Assembly (NCBI RefSeq): GCF_002813915.1
Contig: NZ_CP019335.1
Location: forward strand, 1,843,777-1,907,776
Direction: 5' to 3'
Length of the DNA: 64,000 nt
Source: Tenacibaculum sp. SZ-18
GTDB lineage: Bacteria; Bacteroidota; Bacteroidia; Flavobacteriales; Flavobacteriaceae
The number at the start of each line of letters is the position of its first letter. Position 1 is the first letter of the stretch. This document shows positions 1-8,250 of the stretch, piece by piece. Under the pieces are notes generated by a model that did no database searches, was not told the DNA's origin, and saw nothing but the letters and a program-made list of their open reading frames with translations. The translations under genes and the position numbers were made by a program.

Positions 1-1313
1 CTTCCGAAATATGTATCTGAATTAATAGATTTTGCTCTTGTCATATAAGCATCTTTTACTCTTTGAGACGAATTCTTTACACTTGGTGCAAACGCAACTA
101 AAGAACTTGATAAGTAATTAGATGAATTGATATTTTTTAATGAGTTTAGAACTTTTATTAATTGGTCCTCTGATAAATTTTTCTTAGCTAATTTCTTATA
201 CAATGAAGAAGCATAATAATCTGAACCCACATTTTTATTGATTAAACCTAATAACTGGGTTAATGATGAATTATTTAAATCCTTTTTCAATAAATCTTCA
301 ATAATACTAGAAGAATAGTAATCTGAATCTACATCATCGATTGAAGAAATAAACTGCTTGTAGTTTTGATTTGATAGATTCTTCTTTTTCAATGCTTTTT
401 TTAACACTTGGCTTTTATAATAATCTGAAGATATGCTATTTGAAAGTGTCATAACCTTTTCCATGTTTGATTTATTCAAATCTCTTTTGTCTAATATTTT
501 CCCCAACACTTGTGATAAATAATAATCAGAATCAATATTATTTGAAATTTGAAGTAAGTCTCCCAATTGATCATCAGAAATATCATCATTTGAAATTGCC
601 TTACTTAAAACTTGAGACTGATAATAATCTGACTGAATATTTTTCGATGCCTTAATGTATGCTGACAAAGTTTGTGAATTTCCTAAAAATGCTTTTTGAT
701 TTTTTTGCAAAACTTCCGATAAATAATAGTCTGAATCTATTTTATCTCCTGCAACATCAACTACTCTTATTAATTCTGAATTATTCAAATTATATTCCAT
801 TAAGTAAGAAAAATAGGCAGATGTAACATAATCACTTTCTAGTTCACGTATTTCTGATAGAACCGCATTCACGCCACCTTTTTTATAAAAACGTTTTACT
901 CTAGATTCTGCCCCAATAGTTGTATTTCTAATGATTTCTGGTAGAATTTCAGCCAACCAAGCTTTTCCCTCTGGATGATAACTTTTCTCATTCCAACCAA
1001 CATAATATCTTTTCTTTAGAGTTCCGCTTTCAGCTTCTATTAGTAATCTTCTTTTCTTTCCAAAACTCGATTTTTTAATTTCAATAAATCCACCTCTCGA
1101 GATTGAGACAATATCTTTATCATCTTCAGATAAAACAATATCTCCTTCATACTCAATTTTAAAATCTCCTTTCCCTTTGATATCAATAGAAAAATTCCCT
1201 ATTCTTTTCTTTGTACTTGTGTAACTAACTGTACGTTGGGCAAAACTATCAGTAGTTATTAATAAACTAAAAATAGTTGCTAAAATGGTTAGTAAAAATG
1301 ACTTTGCTTTCAT
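1..1313 (-). CDS. Secreted repeat protein with SDYY-centred repeats, 3' end outside window
   Basis: The reading frame opens with ATG at 1313 and is still open at base 1, so the C-terminus is missing. The N-terminus is a Sec signal peptide (MKAKSFLLTILATIFSLL..., cleavage likely after DSFAQ near residue 26). A beta-rich segment follows (about residues 27-130, with stretches such as GNFSIDIKGKGDFKIEYEGD). From about residue 160 to the edge there are nine copies of a helical repeat of roughly 34-36 residues centred on [DSQE]SDYY followed by xSxxLxKxL; the last copies read SSNYL and NSDTYF. I recognise no named family. Similar SDYY helical repeats occur, from memory, in uncharacterised envelope proteins and BlaR/M56-associated proteins. 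Function is unknown; a protein-binding solenoid exported across the inner membrane is the most that can be inferred. It diverges from the DinB-like gene across 151 bases. Confidence 0.85.
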   Translation of the reverse strand, partial: MKAKSFLLTILATIFSLLITTDSFAQRTVSYTSTKKRIGNFSIDIKGKGDFKIEYEGDIVLSEDDKDIVSISRGGFIEIKKSSFGKKRRLLIEAESGTLKKRYYVGWNEKSYHPEGKAWLAEILPEIIRNTTIGAESRVKRFYKKGGVNAVLSEIRELESDYVTSAYFSYLMEYNLNNSELIRVVDVAGDKIDSDYYLSEVLQKNQKAFLGNSQTLSAYIKASKNIQSDYYQSQVLSKAISNDDISDDQLGDLLQISNNIDSDYYLSQVLGKILDKRDLNKSNMEKVMTLSNSISSDYYKSQVLKKALKKKNLSNQNYKQFISSIDDVDSDYYSSSIIEDLLKKDLNNSSLTQLLGLINKNVGSDYYASSLYKKLAKKNLSEDQLIKVLNSLKNINSSNYLSSSLVAFAPSVKNSSQRVKDAYMTRAKSINSDTYFG

Positions 1314-1464
1314 AAGTGTTATTTTTTTGTTTTTGAATTATACTTCAAAAATAGAACAGCAAATCAGTGAAAAAAAACAAAATGTAGCCAACTGTAGTAT
1401 TTATGTAGTCAATTGTAAAACTTTATAAAATTCCTATCTTTAGTTGGAAATATTTTGGAAAATC

Positions 1465-1992
1465 ATGGAGAAACAAGCCATCAATAATTTACTGGAAGAA
1501 AAGCATCAAGAACTATTTGATTGGTTAAATAAACAAGAAAATAACTATTGGGAAAAAGGACCAGAAGGAAAATGGTCTATTGGTCAACATATACAACATT
1601 TAGTAGATTCTATAAAGAAATTAAACTATGCCCTGAGTATGCCTTCTTTCTTATTAAAATATAAGTTTGGAAAGGCTAATCGAGAAGTTCGTCGGTATGA
1701 ACAAGTGGTTCGGAGGTATCGAGACAAACTTGAAGACAACAAAGAGAAAGCAAAAACTTATAATGCCGCAGTTGCAACACCTTCCGAAAAGGAATTTGAG
1801 CAATTATTGAAATCACTTCATAATCAGAATAAAAAGCTTCAAAATAAAACTCAAAAATTGAACAATAAGAAGCTAAATTCTCTAATTGTTCCTCATCCAT
1901 TAATGGGTAAAATGCCTCTAAGAGAAATTATTATGTGGACAGCTTATCATACTGAACATCACACAAAAGATTTAATTGAAAACTACTCCTGA
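1465..1992 (+). CDS. DinB-like four-helix-bundle protein
   Basis: This 175-residue soluble protein has the layout of the DinB/YfiT-like superfamily. An early helix contains WSIGQHIQHL (first metal-ligand His) and the C-terminus contains AYHTEHHTKDL, giving the three-His pattern typical of the fold. Members bind a divalent metal and act as thiol-dependent transferases or are of unknown activity, so the substrate cannot be named. I chose ATG at 1465 rather than the TTG 21 bases upstream because the protein then begins MEKQAINNLL, a normal DinB-type N-terminus. The middle (about residues 70-130) is unusually Lys/Asn/Gln-rich and probably helical. It lies just upstream of ffh on the same strand, and the ffh promoter overlaps its last codons, so the two are probably transcribed separately. 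Confidence 0.65.
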   Translation: MEKQAINNLLEEKHQELFDWLNKQENNYWEKGPEGKWSIGQHIQHLVDSIKKLNYALSMPSFLLKYKFGKANREVRRYEQVVRRYRDKLEDNKEKAKTYNAAVATPSEKEFEQLLKSLHNQNKKLQNKTQKLNNKKLNSLIVPHPLMGKMPLREIIMWTAYHTEHHTKDLIENYS

Positions 1993-2006
1993 AATAACTA
2001 TATTTG
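1976..2006 (+). promoter_or_regulatory. Probable ffh promoter, TTG-N20-TATATTTG
   Basis: TTG at 1976-1978 and TATATTTG at 1999-2006 are 20 bases apart and match the Bacteroidota sigma-A consensus TTTG-N19-TAnnTTTG closely. It overlaps the 3' end of the upstream gene and sits 27 bases before the ffh ATG. Confidence 0.5.
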
Positions 2007-2032
2007 TGCCTCTAAAAATGTAGCAGACACCA

Positions 2033-3361
2033 ATGTTTAATAATTTAAGTGAAAAATTAGATAAAGCGTTACATACGCTGAAAGGACACGGAAAGATTAA
2101 TGAAGTAAACGTTGCTGAAACGTTAAAAGAAGTACGTAGAGCTTTATTAGATGCCGATGTTAACTTTAAAATAGCGAAGCAATTTACGAATACCGTTAAA
2201 GATAAGGCGATGGGACAAGACGTATTAACTACGTTAAACCCAGGACAATTGATGGTAAAAATTGTTAAGGATGAATTAACTGAGTTAATGGGAGGTGATA
2301 CTGTAGGTATCAATTTAGGTGGTTCTCCAACAGTTATTTTGATGTCTGGATTACAAGGTTCGGGTAAAACAACTTTCTCGGGTAAACTTGCTAACTATCT
2401 TAAAACAAAGAAAACTAAACAGGTGTTATTAGTTGGTTGTGATGTGTATCGTCCTGCCGCTATTAACCAGTTGCAAGTTGTAGGTGAACAAATTGGTGTT
2501 GAAGTTTATGCTGAAGTAGGAAATCAAAATCCTGTTGAAATTTCTCAAAATGCAATTAAGCATGCCAAAGCTAACGGAAAGAATGTTGTTATTATTGATA
2601 CCGCTGGTCGTTTAGCTGTGGATGAGGAAATGATGACGGAAATTTCTAATATTCATAAAGCCGTTACTCCTAATGAAACATTATTTGTTGTAGATTCTAT
2701 GACAGGTCAAGATGCTGTAAATACTGCAAAGGCCTTTAATGATGTTTTAAATTTTGATGGTGTTGTGCTTACAAAATTAGATGGTGATACTCGTGGTGGA
2801 GCTGCTTTATCTATCAAATCTGTTGTAGACAAACCAATCAAGTTTATTGGTACTGGTGAGAAAATGGATGCAATTGATGTTTTCCACCCAAATCGTATGG
2901 CAGATCGTATTCTTGGAATGGGAGATGTTGTATCGTTAGTAGAACGTGCTCAAGAACAATACGATGAAGCTGAAGCAAGAAAACTTCAAAAGAAGATTGC
3001 TAAAAATCAGTTTGGATTTGATGATTTCTTAAACCAAATTCAGCAAATAAAGAAAATGGGAAGCATGAAAGACTTAGTTGGAATGATTCCTGGTGCTGGT
3101 AAAGCGTTAAAAGGAATGGATATCGACGACGATGCTTTCAAAGGAATTGAAGCGATTATTTATTCAATGACGCCAGACGAAAGAAGCAAGCCTTCTTTAA
3201 TAAATGCAAGTAGAAAGAAGAGAATCGCAAAAGGATCTGGTACATCCGTGCAAGAAGTAAATCAGCTAATGAAGCAGTTTGATCAGATGAGTAAAATGAT
3301 GAAAATGATGCAAGGAGGAGGCGGAAAACGTATGATGCAAATGATGCGAGGAATGAGATAA
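2033..3361 (+). CDS. ffh: Signal recognition particle GTPase Ffh (SRP54)
   Basis: This is the protein subunit of the signal recognition particle. It binds signal sequences of nascent membrane and secreted proteins with 4.5S RNA and delivers ribosomes to FtsY in a GTP-dependent way. The 442 residues are full length. They show an N-terminal four-helix N domain (1-95), then the G domain with P-loop GLQGSGKT at 106-113, DTAGR, and TKLDGDTRGG. The methionine-rich M domain follows, ending in MSKMMKMMQGGGGKRMMQMM-like sequence. The start MFNNLSEKL is the usual family start. It is monocistronic between the promoter at 1976-2006 and the terminator at 3372-3400. Identification is secure. Confidence 0.98.
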   Translation: MFNNLSEKLDKALHTLKGHGKINEVNVAETLKEVRRALLDADVNFKIAKQFTNTVKDKAMGQDVLTTLNPGQLMVKIVKDELTELMGGDTVGINLGGSPTVILMSGLQGSGKTTFSGKLANYLKTKKTKQVLLVGCDVYRPAAINQLQVVGEQIGVEVYAEVGNQNPVEISQNAIKHAKANGKNVVIIDTAGRLAVDEEMMTEISNIHKAVTPNETLFVVDSMTGQDAVNTAKAFNDVLNFDGVVLTKLDGDTRGGAALSIKSVVDKPIKFIGTGEKMDAIDVFHPNRMADRILGMGDVVSLVERAQEQYDEAEARKLQKKIAKNQFGFDDFLNQIQQIKKMGSMKDLVGMIPGAGKALKGMDIDDDAFKGIEAIIYSMTPDERSKPSLINASRKKRIAKGSGTSVQEVNQLMKQFDQMSKMMKMMQGGGGKRMMQMMRGMR

Positions 3362-3371
3362 CAATAAAACT

Positions 3372-3400
3372 AAAAGAGAAGTGTGCGCTTCTCTTTTTTA
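3372..3400 (+). terminator. Rho-independent terminator of ffh
   Basis: An 8-bp stem AAGAGAAG / CTTCTCTT (3374-3381 with 3388-3395), loop TGTGCG, is followed by a run of T. It lies 11 bases after the ffh stop codon. Confidence 0.85.
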
Positions 3401-3438
3401 TTTAGACATATTTACACACAACACACTAACACGCAACA

Positions 3439-4317
3439 ATGATCTTATTAGACGGAAAGAAGACTTCTGCAGACATTAAAGAGGAAATCGCTTTAGAAGT
3501 AGGTGAATTAAAAAGAAATGAAAAAAAAGCACCGCACTTAGCTGCTATTATTGTAGGAAATGATGGAGCTAGTTTAACTTACGTAAATGCAAAAGTGAAA
3601 GCTTGTGAACGCGTAGGCTTTGAATCTACTTTAATTCAACTTCCTGAAGAAACTACAGAAGCTGAACTTTTGAATGAAATTGAAATTTTAAATGTTGATA
3701 ATGATATTGACGGTTTTATCGTTCAACTACCATTACCAAAACATATTGATGAACAAAAAGTATTATTAGCTGTTGATCCTGCCAAAGATGTAGATGGATT
3801 CCATCCTGAAAATGTTGGTAGAATGGCTTTAAATTTACCTACTTTTATTTCTGCTACTCCTTTTGGAATTATAGAATTATTAGAACGTTATGAAGTTGAA
3901 ACTTCAGGAAAGAACGTTGTTGTAATTGGTCGTAGCCATATTGTTGGAAGCCCAATGAGTATTTTATTATCTCAAAAAAGAAAAGTTGGAAATGCGACAG
4001 TTACATTAACACATAGTAGAACGAAAAACTTAGAAGAAATAACTAAAGAAGCAGATATTATCGTGGCTGCTTTAGGAATTCCAGAATTCTTAAAAGGTGA
4101 TATGGTAAAAGATGGAGCCGTAATTATTGATGTTGGAATTACTAGAGTTGCAGATCCTTCTAAGAAAAGTGGTTTCAGATTGGTTGGAGATGTTGCTTTT
4201 GACGAAGTAGCTGAAAAATCTTCATTTATTACACCTGTTCCTGGTGGAGTTGGACCGATGACCATTGCAATGTTATTAAAAAATACGTTAATAGCGAATA
4301 AGCGAAGAAATTCCTAA
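3439..4317 (+). CDS. folD: Methylenetetrahydrofolate dehydrogenase / methenyl-THF cyclohydrolase FolD
   Basis: FolD is a cytosolic bifunctional enzyme that oxidises 5,10-methylene-THF with NADP+ and hydrolyses the methenyl product to 10-formyl-THF for purine and formyl-Met synthesis. The 292 residues carry the catalytic Tyr/Lys region [14 protein letters not shown], the substrate motif [18 protein letters not shown], the Rossmann segment [12 protein letters not shown], and the C-terminal signature [16 protein letters not shown]. Length and start are as expected. It is a single gene between the ffh terminator and the bidirectional terminator at 4341-4370. Confidence 0.97.
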   Translation: MILLDGKKTSADIKEEIALEVGELKRNEKKAPHLAAIIVGNDGASLTYVNAKVKACERVGFESTLIQLPEETTEAELLNEIEILNVDNDIDGFIVQLPLPKHIDEQKVLLAVDPAKDVDGFHPENVGRMALNLPTFISATPFGIIELLERYEVETSGKNVVVIGRSHIVGSPMSILLSQKRKVGNATVTLTHSRTKNLEEITKEADIIVAALGIPEFLKGDMVKDGAVIIDVGITRVADPSKKSGFRLVGDVAFDEVAEKSSFITPVPGGVGPMTIAMLLKNTLIANKRRNS

Positions 4318-4340
4318 AGAAGATTGATATATAAAAACTA

Positions 4341-4370
4341 AAAAAGGGAAGCATTTAGCTTCCCTTTTTT
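4341..4370. terminator. Bidirectional terminator between folD and nadV
   Basis: A long stem AAAAAGGGAAGC / GCTTCCCTTTTT with loop ATTTA has T-runs in both directions. It serves folD (plus) and nadV (minus). The nadV stop codon (4369-4371) overlaps the end of the hairpin. Confidence 0.85.
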
Positions 4371-5820
4371 AGTTTACTCGCTTTCTAATTTCTAATAAAG
4401 AATCATCAATTAATAATGTACCATCTCTAAATACTTCTCTTAATTCTCCTTCTTGTTCTTCTGCCCAACTCACTTCATCAATTAATTGATATTTTCCTTC
4501 TTCTTTAACTATTTTCAATAAACCTTTTGCAGATTTTTTAGTTCCATCATCTGTAATTGGATCTTTATAAATAGCTCTTCCTTCTCCATTAACTTCTCCA
4601 TAAGTTGCTTTCATAGCAAAACCAAAAGTATCTCTCGTGTTATATTGATACGTAAAAGAACCAATTCCTAACACAACATTAGTAGAAGCAAATCCATTTT
4701 GCTTTAATCGTTCACAAATTTGTGTTGCTCTTTCTATCGTTATACTATCTCCATAGATTGCTCCAATATGTGGATCTAATTCTTTATAACCTTTTTCATT
4801 TATTTCACCTCCAAACACTTCCCAAAGTAACTGAATTACACCTTTTTGTTCAACTTCTGTTGTACCATTTGGGTTACCACAAATAATATCTACAGGATCA
4901 CCACTATCTGGACGAATAACAACTTTTCCATCTCGACTTAAAACTTCTTCTATTAAATTCGGTAGATATTCTGTTAGCACTTTCCATAAATCCCAAGTAT
5001 CAGAAACAATAGAAACAATTCCGTTAGGATAAACCTCAGTAATTAATCTTTTAAATGTTTCTTCTTCTCCACTATTTGTTCCCATACACATAACAGAGTG
5101 TTCCGTTGCAGCAACTGATCCTCCAACAAGTTCTTCATTTGCATTAGCATTGTAATATTCCTCTAGAAAATCTATAGCCGGAATTGTATCAGTTCCAGTA
5201 AAGCTTAATAAGTGACCTGAAGCTGACAAAACAGCTGCTTCTAATCCTGCCATTCCTCTCATTGAGAAATCGTGCCCTTGCCAATCTACAAATTCAGGAA
5301 TACTTGAGGTTTCTTCTGCATATGCATCCAATATTTTTCTGTATTGTTTGGCAATTGTAGCAGAATTACATGGCATCCAAATAGTTGTTGATAGCAGTGT
5401 TTCGAAATAATTTGTTAACCAGAAAAATTCAGGTAATGTATTATACATGGTAAACATAGGAACCCGAATTGGAACTGATACTCCTTCTGGTAATGCTTTT
5501 ATTACAATTGGTAAGAAACCTAGATCATGTAAAGCGCCAATATGCTCTACTCCTACTTTATTTTCACCTAAATAGTTATTTATTCTATTAGCATATTTTT
5601 CTAGAATTTGTTCTTTAGGTTGTTGAAAAAAGTTCTGATTGAACTCTTGAATTACATATTTCTTTATGAAGTATTGCAATCCAAAAAATACTACTTCATT
5701 CACTCCTTCTATTCTACTTTTTCTCGGTGTCCAGTTTGAATATACTAAGGTTGTATTATCTGGATATTGTCTTCTGTGATCTACTTTATAACCGTCTGTA
5801 TATAATAATGGATTCATCAT
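4369..5820 (-). CDS. nadV: Nicotinamide phosphoribosyltransferase (NAMPT/NadV family)
   Basis: Members join nicotinamide to PRPP to give NMN, the one-step route from nicotinamide back to NAD+. Family hallmarks are present in order: N-terminal NPLLYTDGYKVDHRRQYP; DFSMRGMAGLEAA; AATEHSVM with the catalytic His; VSDTWDLW; VIRPDSGDP with the phosphoribosyl-binding Arg and Asp; and GIGSFTYQYNTRDTFGFAMKAT. At 483 residues it matches human NAMPT (about 490). I start at ATG 5820 (MMNPLLY; 5817 is also possible). The 10-codon upstream extension would run through the promoter and operator and is unlike the family. It is the last gene of the island with its own promoter (5850-5880) and two NrtR-type boxes. 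No NMN adenylyltransferase is in the window. A variant using ADP-ribose pyrophosphate, as in phage NARP1 Namat, cannot be excluded. Confidence 0.93.
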   Translation of the reverse strand: MMNPLLYTDGYKVDHRRQYPDNTTLVYSNWTPRKSRIEGVNEVVFFGLQYFIKKYVIQEFNQNFFQQPKEQILEKYANRINNYLGENKVGVEHIGALHDLGFLPIVIKALPEGVSVPIRVPMFTMYNTLPEFFWLTNYFETLLSTTIWMPCNSATIAKQYRKILDAYAEETSSIPEFVDWQGHDFSMRGMAGLEAAVLSASGHLLSFTGTDTIPAIDFLEEYYNANANEELVGGSVAATEHSVMCMGTNSGEEETFKRLITEVYPNGIVSIVSDTWDLWKVLTEYLPNLIEEVLSRDGKVVIRPDSGDPVDIICGNPNGTTEVEQKGVIQLLWEVFGGEINEKGYKELDPHIGAIYGDSITIERATQICERLKQNGFASTNVVLGIGSFTYQYNTRDTFGFAMKATYGEVNGEGRAIYKDPITDDGTKKSAKGLLKIVKEEGKYQLIDEVSWAEEQEGELREVFRDGTLLIDDSLLEIRKRVN

Positions 5821-5834
5821 AATAATTTGTTTTT

Positions 5835-5850
5835 TGCGTAATAATAACAC
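5835..5850. promoter_or_regulatory. NrtR-type operator, nadV proximal box
   Basis: TGCGTAATAATAACAC with flanks TTTGCGT...ACACAAA is near-palindromic. Its left half matches the TGYGTNNNNTTTACRC consensus of this island, while TTTACRC is degenerate (ATAACAC). It lies immediately downstream of the -7 element (sharing one base at 5850), where a bound repressor would cover the transcription start. Confidence 0.65.
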
Positions 5851-5880
5851 AAATATAAAATATTAAATATACCCCACAAA
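5850..5880 (-). promoter_or_regulatory. nadV promoter, TTTG-N19-TATATTTG
   Basis: On the minus strand TTTG (5880-5877) and TATATTTG (5857-5850) are separated by exactly 19 bases, a perfect Bacteroidota promoter. It starts 30 bases before the nadV ATG and is bracketed by the operator boxes 5835-5850 and 5887-5902, the same layout as at prs. Confidence 0.75.
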
Positions 5881-5886
5881 CTATTA

Positions 5887-5902
5887 TGCGTATTATTTAC
5901 AC
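5887..5902. promoter_or_regulatory. NrtR-type operator, nadV distal box
   Basis: TGCGTATTATTTACAC matches the 16-bp consensus TGYGTNNNNTTTACRC. Extended arms TATGCGTA / TACACATA pair with one mismatch. It lies 6 bases upstream of the -33 TTTG and 52 bp from the proximal box, and overlaps the last codons of the upstream gene. Confidence 0.7.
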
Positions 5903-6328
5903 ATATTTAAAAACCTCCTCGAAATTATGATATATTGGTGTATTATATTTATCACAAATTGTACTCACATAACGGTATTGGAAAAATTCTTTTGGACATC
6001 TAACAATAAGTTTATTTGATTTCCTGTATAACCCTAATTCCACAAGTGAAATTGGAGATTTGGCATCTGGAAGAAAATTAAGAATGATCATATCCGCTAA
6101 TTCTAGTGCTTCTAATTCCCATTGGATATGACACACCATTTCCTGATTACCAAGTACATCATGATCTTCTCTTGTAGGATCAAAAAAGATCGTATTCTTA
6201 GAGCTTCCACTAACTACTAAATCTCTCCAAGATGTAGATTCCTTAAAATCGATACTACCTGCAAGAAAACAACAAGTTTCATCCTCGTTCTTTACAGGTA
6301 GTTTATCTTTTGCAGTAAATACTCTCAT
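5897..6328 (-). CDS. Nucleoside 2-deoxyribosyltransferase-like protein
   Basis: The 143 residues resemble the nucleoside 2-deoxyribosyltransferase-like fold. They show the nucleotide-loop signature CCFLAGSI near the N-terminus followed by SWRDLV, then ADMIILNFLPDAKSPISLVELGLY, where the Glu of SLVELG is the expected catalytic residue, then KLIVRCP. Related proteins cleave or exchange N-glycosidic bonds of nucleosides, and some family relatives act on nucleotide or NAD-derived substrates. The true substrate here is unknown. I start at ATG 6328, one base after the upstream stop; an ATG at 6346 would add MINFNS and overlap that gene by 17 bases. It is part of the island and followed by nadV. A role in base or nucleoside handling linked to ADP-ribose metabolism is inference from context. 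Confidence 0.7.
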   Translation of the reverse strand: MRVFTAKDKLPVKNEDETCCFLAGSIDFKESTSWRDLVVSGSSKNTIFFDPTREDHDVLGNQEMVCHIQWELEALELADMIILNFLPDAKSPISLVELGLYRKSNKLIVRCPKEFFQYRYVSTICDKYNTPIYHNFEEVFKYV

Positions 6329-6329
6329 A

Positions 6330-6875
6330 CTATTGAAGTTGATCACGTACTTCCATCAAAGCATAACCTAATAAATTATGTCCTTTCCATAAATTTGGAT
6401 TCATCACATTTTCATTATCTGCTGCCATTCCAATTCCCCAGATATTATCAACAGGACTTGCCTCTACGAGAATACGATCATTGGTTTGAATTAAGAATTT
6501 CTTTAATTCATCATCCTGAGAAAACTTAGCTAAATTACCTTTAACAACAATATCGAACTTATATTTATCCCAAATTTTAGGATTAAAATTCAATACTTTT
6601 CTTCCCAATTTCTTCGCATCATGTGGATGTTTTGATTCTATTATTTTTGTCAGACTTTTTTGATCATTAAATAATCGAGCCTTTTCGGCCATCATAAAAT
6701 GTTCAGCCGATTTATAAACTATTCCATCTATTTGAAAATCTGATTCCCACCATTGACTAAAACAACCCTTACCTACACTTCCATCTTTATTGGGTTGATG
6801 TCCCCAAAAAAATAAAAACTTTAAATTTTCATCATAATTGTACTTGTCTTGTATTGTACGGTTAGAATATTTCAT
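6330..6875 (-). CDS. NADAR family N-glycosidase (YbiA-like)
   Basis: The 181 residues match the NADAR/YbiA family: LFFWGHQP, CFSQWWESDFQIDGIVYKSAEHFMMAEKA (the conserved W and EH), then GNLAKFSQDDELKKFLIQTND, LVEASPVDNIWGIGMA and the C-terminal NLWKGHNLLGYALMEVRDQL. E. coli YbiA is linked to riboflavin-intermediate N-glycosidase activity, and related NADAR proteins remove ADP-ribose from guanine in DNA. Here the neighbours (two macrodomains, KptA, Prs, NadV) point to ADP-ribose chemistry rather than riboflavin. A 63-base gap separates it from the phosphoesterase upstream, with no promoter match seen. Confidence 0.88.
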   Translation of the reverse strand: MKYSNRTIQDKYNYDENLKFLFFWGHQPNKDGSVGKGCFSQWWESDFQIDGIVYKSAEHFMMAEKARLFNDQKSLTKIIESKHPHDAKKLGRKVLNFNPKIWDKYKFDIVVKGNLAKFSQDDELKKFLIQTNDRILVEASPVDNIWGIGMAADNENVMNPNLWKGHNLLGYALMEVRDQLQ

Positions 6876-6938
6876 AACTTTATTTCTTTCTTCTATTTAA
6901 AAACAACATATAACTAACTCAACTAATTACTTTATAAG

Positions 6939-7697
6939 TTAAATGTTTTTCTCTACTTCCTTATGCGGACGTTCATTCCTTCCTGCTTCCTCTGGATATA
7001 AAAGATAAACAGGATCGGTTTGAACAAACTCTTTAGTTTCAATATTTAAGGCAGTTAAACTTCCTTTAAATGCTGCACCTGTATCGACATTCCAAACATT
7101 ACAGCCTTGCATTGGTTCTGATATATTGTAATTGGTGGTTGGCGTATGTCCGATATAAATTTCATTAAACAGTAATAAACGTTTTGGAAATAATAGAGAA
7201 TCCTTCTTTATTCGTTTATCCATGGTTAATGCCATTTCCCACAAAGTTCTATCCCAAGTGTAGTTCGATTCATAAACTTCTTGATATGGACCATGCATAG
7301 AGGTAAATCCTGCGTGAATAAACAGTCTATTTTCATTATCTACATGAAAAAGGTTCATACGTTCCAAGAATTGTAAATGTTCGTTCTTCTGATTTTCAGA
7401 ATATTCATTGTAACTCGTAATTGTATTCTTTCCACCGTGGAATAACCATTTGTGATGCTTCACACCGGTTTTTAACCAATTTTCACAATACACATCATGA
7501 TTTCCTTTAATGAAAATACATTTATGACTTTTATCCAATTCAATTAGATAATCTAAAACCTGAGCCGACTCACTCCAACCATCAACATAATCACCCAAGA
7601 AAATAAGTGTATCATTAGCTGTTAAATCCAACTTAGATATAAGTTGTTTCAGGGCTTTAAAACCTCCATGTATGTCTCCTATTGTAAATGTTCTCAT
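6939..7697 (-). CDS. Calcineurin-type metallophosphoesterase (ApaH/PrpE/PP2A-like)
   Basis: The 252-residue protein has all core dinuclear-metal motifs: GDIHG at 7-11, GDYVDG, GNHD, and downstream His residues in LFIHAGF and IYIGHTPT. This subgroup includes bis(5'-nucleosyl)-tetraphosphatases, lambda-type protein phosphatases and RNA 2',3'-cyclic-phosphate phosphatases. Sequence alone does not choose between them. Next to KptA and macrodomain genes, a cyclic phosphodiesterase or phosphatase step (for example opening ADP-ribose 1'',2''-cyclic phosphate, or RNA end healing) would fit, but this is inference. It starts one base after the upstream oxygenase stop, so translation is probably coupled. 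Confidence 0.9.
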   Translation of the reverse strand: MRTFTIGDIHGGFKALKQLISKLDLTANDTLIFLGDYVDGWSESAQVLDYLIELDKSHKCIFIKGNHDVYCENWLKTGVKHHKWLFHGGKNTITSYNEYSENQKNEHLQFLERMNLFHVDNENRLFIHAGFTSMHGPYQEVYESNYTWDRTLWEMALTMDKRIKKDSLLFPKRLLLFNEIYIGHTPTTNYNISEPMQGCNVWNVDTGAAFKGSLTALNIETKEFVQTDPVYLLYPEEAGRNERPHKEVEKNI

Positions 7698-7698
7698 T

Positions 7699-8247
7699 TT
7701 AAATTCTCTTATACATTATATCAGTACGCAACACATATTTTATTCCAGAAATAATTTCTTTTCCTTCATGTCTTAATCGATGTCTAAATATTAGTGCTTT
7801 TCCTTTTTCTGGTTTCACTACAAATAAATTCCTAAACTCAGTTTCTCCTCCTTCAAAATCATCATTCAAATAAATTATGAAAGATAAGAAGCTTTCTTCC
7901 TCTAAATTTCTTTTAAAACTTCCATCTATGTGCATTTTAAATCTTTGTCCTACAGAATACTTATACACTCTAAACATTTCGTTTAATCCTATTGCTCTAT
8001 AAAAACCAATCTTGCTAGGCACAAATTCCTTTATTCTATTCCATAATGCTACTGCCAAAGATTCATCGAAGAACATGTATCTGTCGTTATTTCTAATTCC
8101 TTTAAACATAACCTGTTCTCCATCAATTGATACTTTTGCTTCTTCAAAATTTTCATTCTCATATTTCTGAAGAAAGTTTTCACAATCGTCTTTGCTCAAA
8201 AAATCTTCTACTATAAAAACCTCTTTATGTAACTCCTTCTTTCTCAC
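7699..8247 (-). CDS. 2-oxoglutarate/Fe(II) oxygenase, prolyl-4-hydroxylase type
   Basis: The 182 residues form a compact double-stranded beta-helix dioxygenase. The iron triad is visible as His106-x-Asp108 (KMHIDGS) and His160 (RLRHEG), with a candidate 2-oxoglutarate-binding Arg174 in YVLRTD. IIYLNDDFEGGETEF is the typical strand-turn of prolyl-4-hydroxylase homologues. Substrates of bacterial members range from proteins and peptides to nucleic-acid bases. In this island a nucleic-acid or modified-nucleotide substrate is possible but unproven. The start is GTG at 8247, three bases after the kptA stop. It has no signal peptide and is presumably cytosolic. Confidence 0.85.
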   Translation of the reverse strand: MRKKELHKEVFIVEDFLSKDDCENFLQKYENENFEEAKVSIDGEQVMFKGIRNNDRYMFFDESLAVALWNRIKEFVPSKIGFYRAIGLNEMFRVYKYSVGQRFKMHIDGSFKRNLEEESFLSFIIYLNDDFEGGETEFRNLFVVKPEKGKALIFRHRLRHEGKEIISGIKYVLRTDIMYKRI

Positions 8248-8250
8248 GAC

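Noticed and set aside
3409..3417. TTTACAC near the folD start as an NrtR half-site
   Set aside because: There is no TGYGT partner at the correct distance, and the locus is unrelated.
5821..5850. N-terminal extension of NadV (MLLLRKKQII)
   Set aside because: It runs through the operator and up to the promoter; homologues begin at the MNPLLYTDGYK region.
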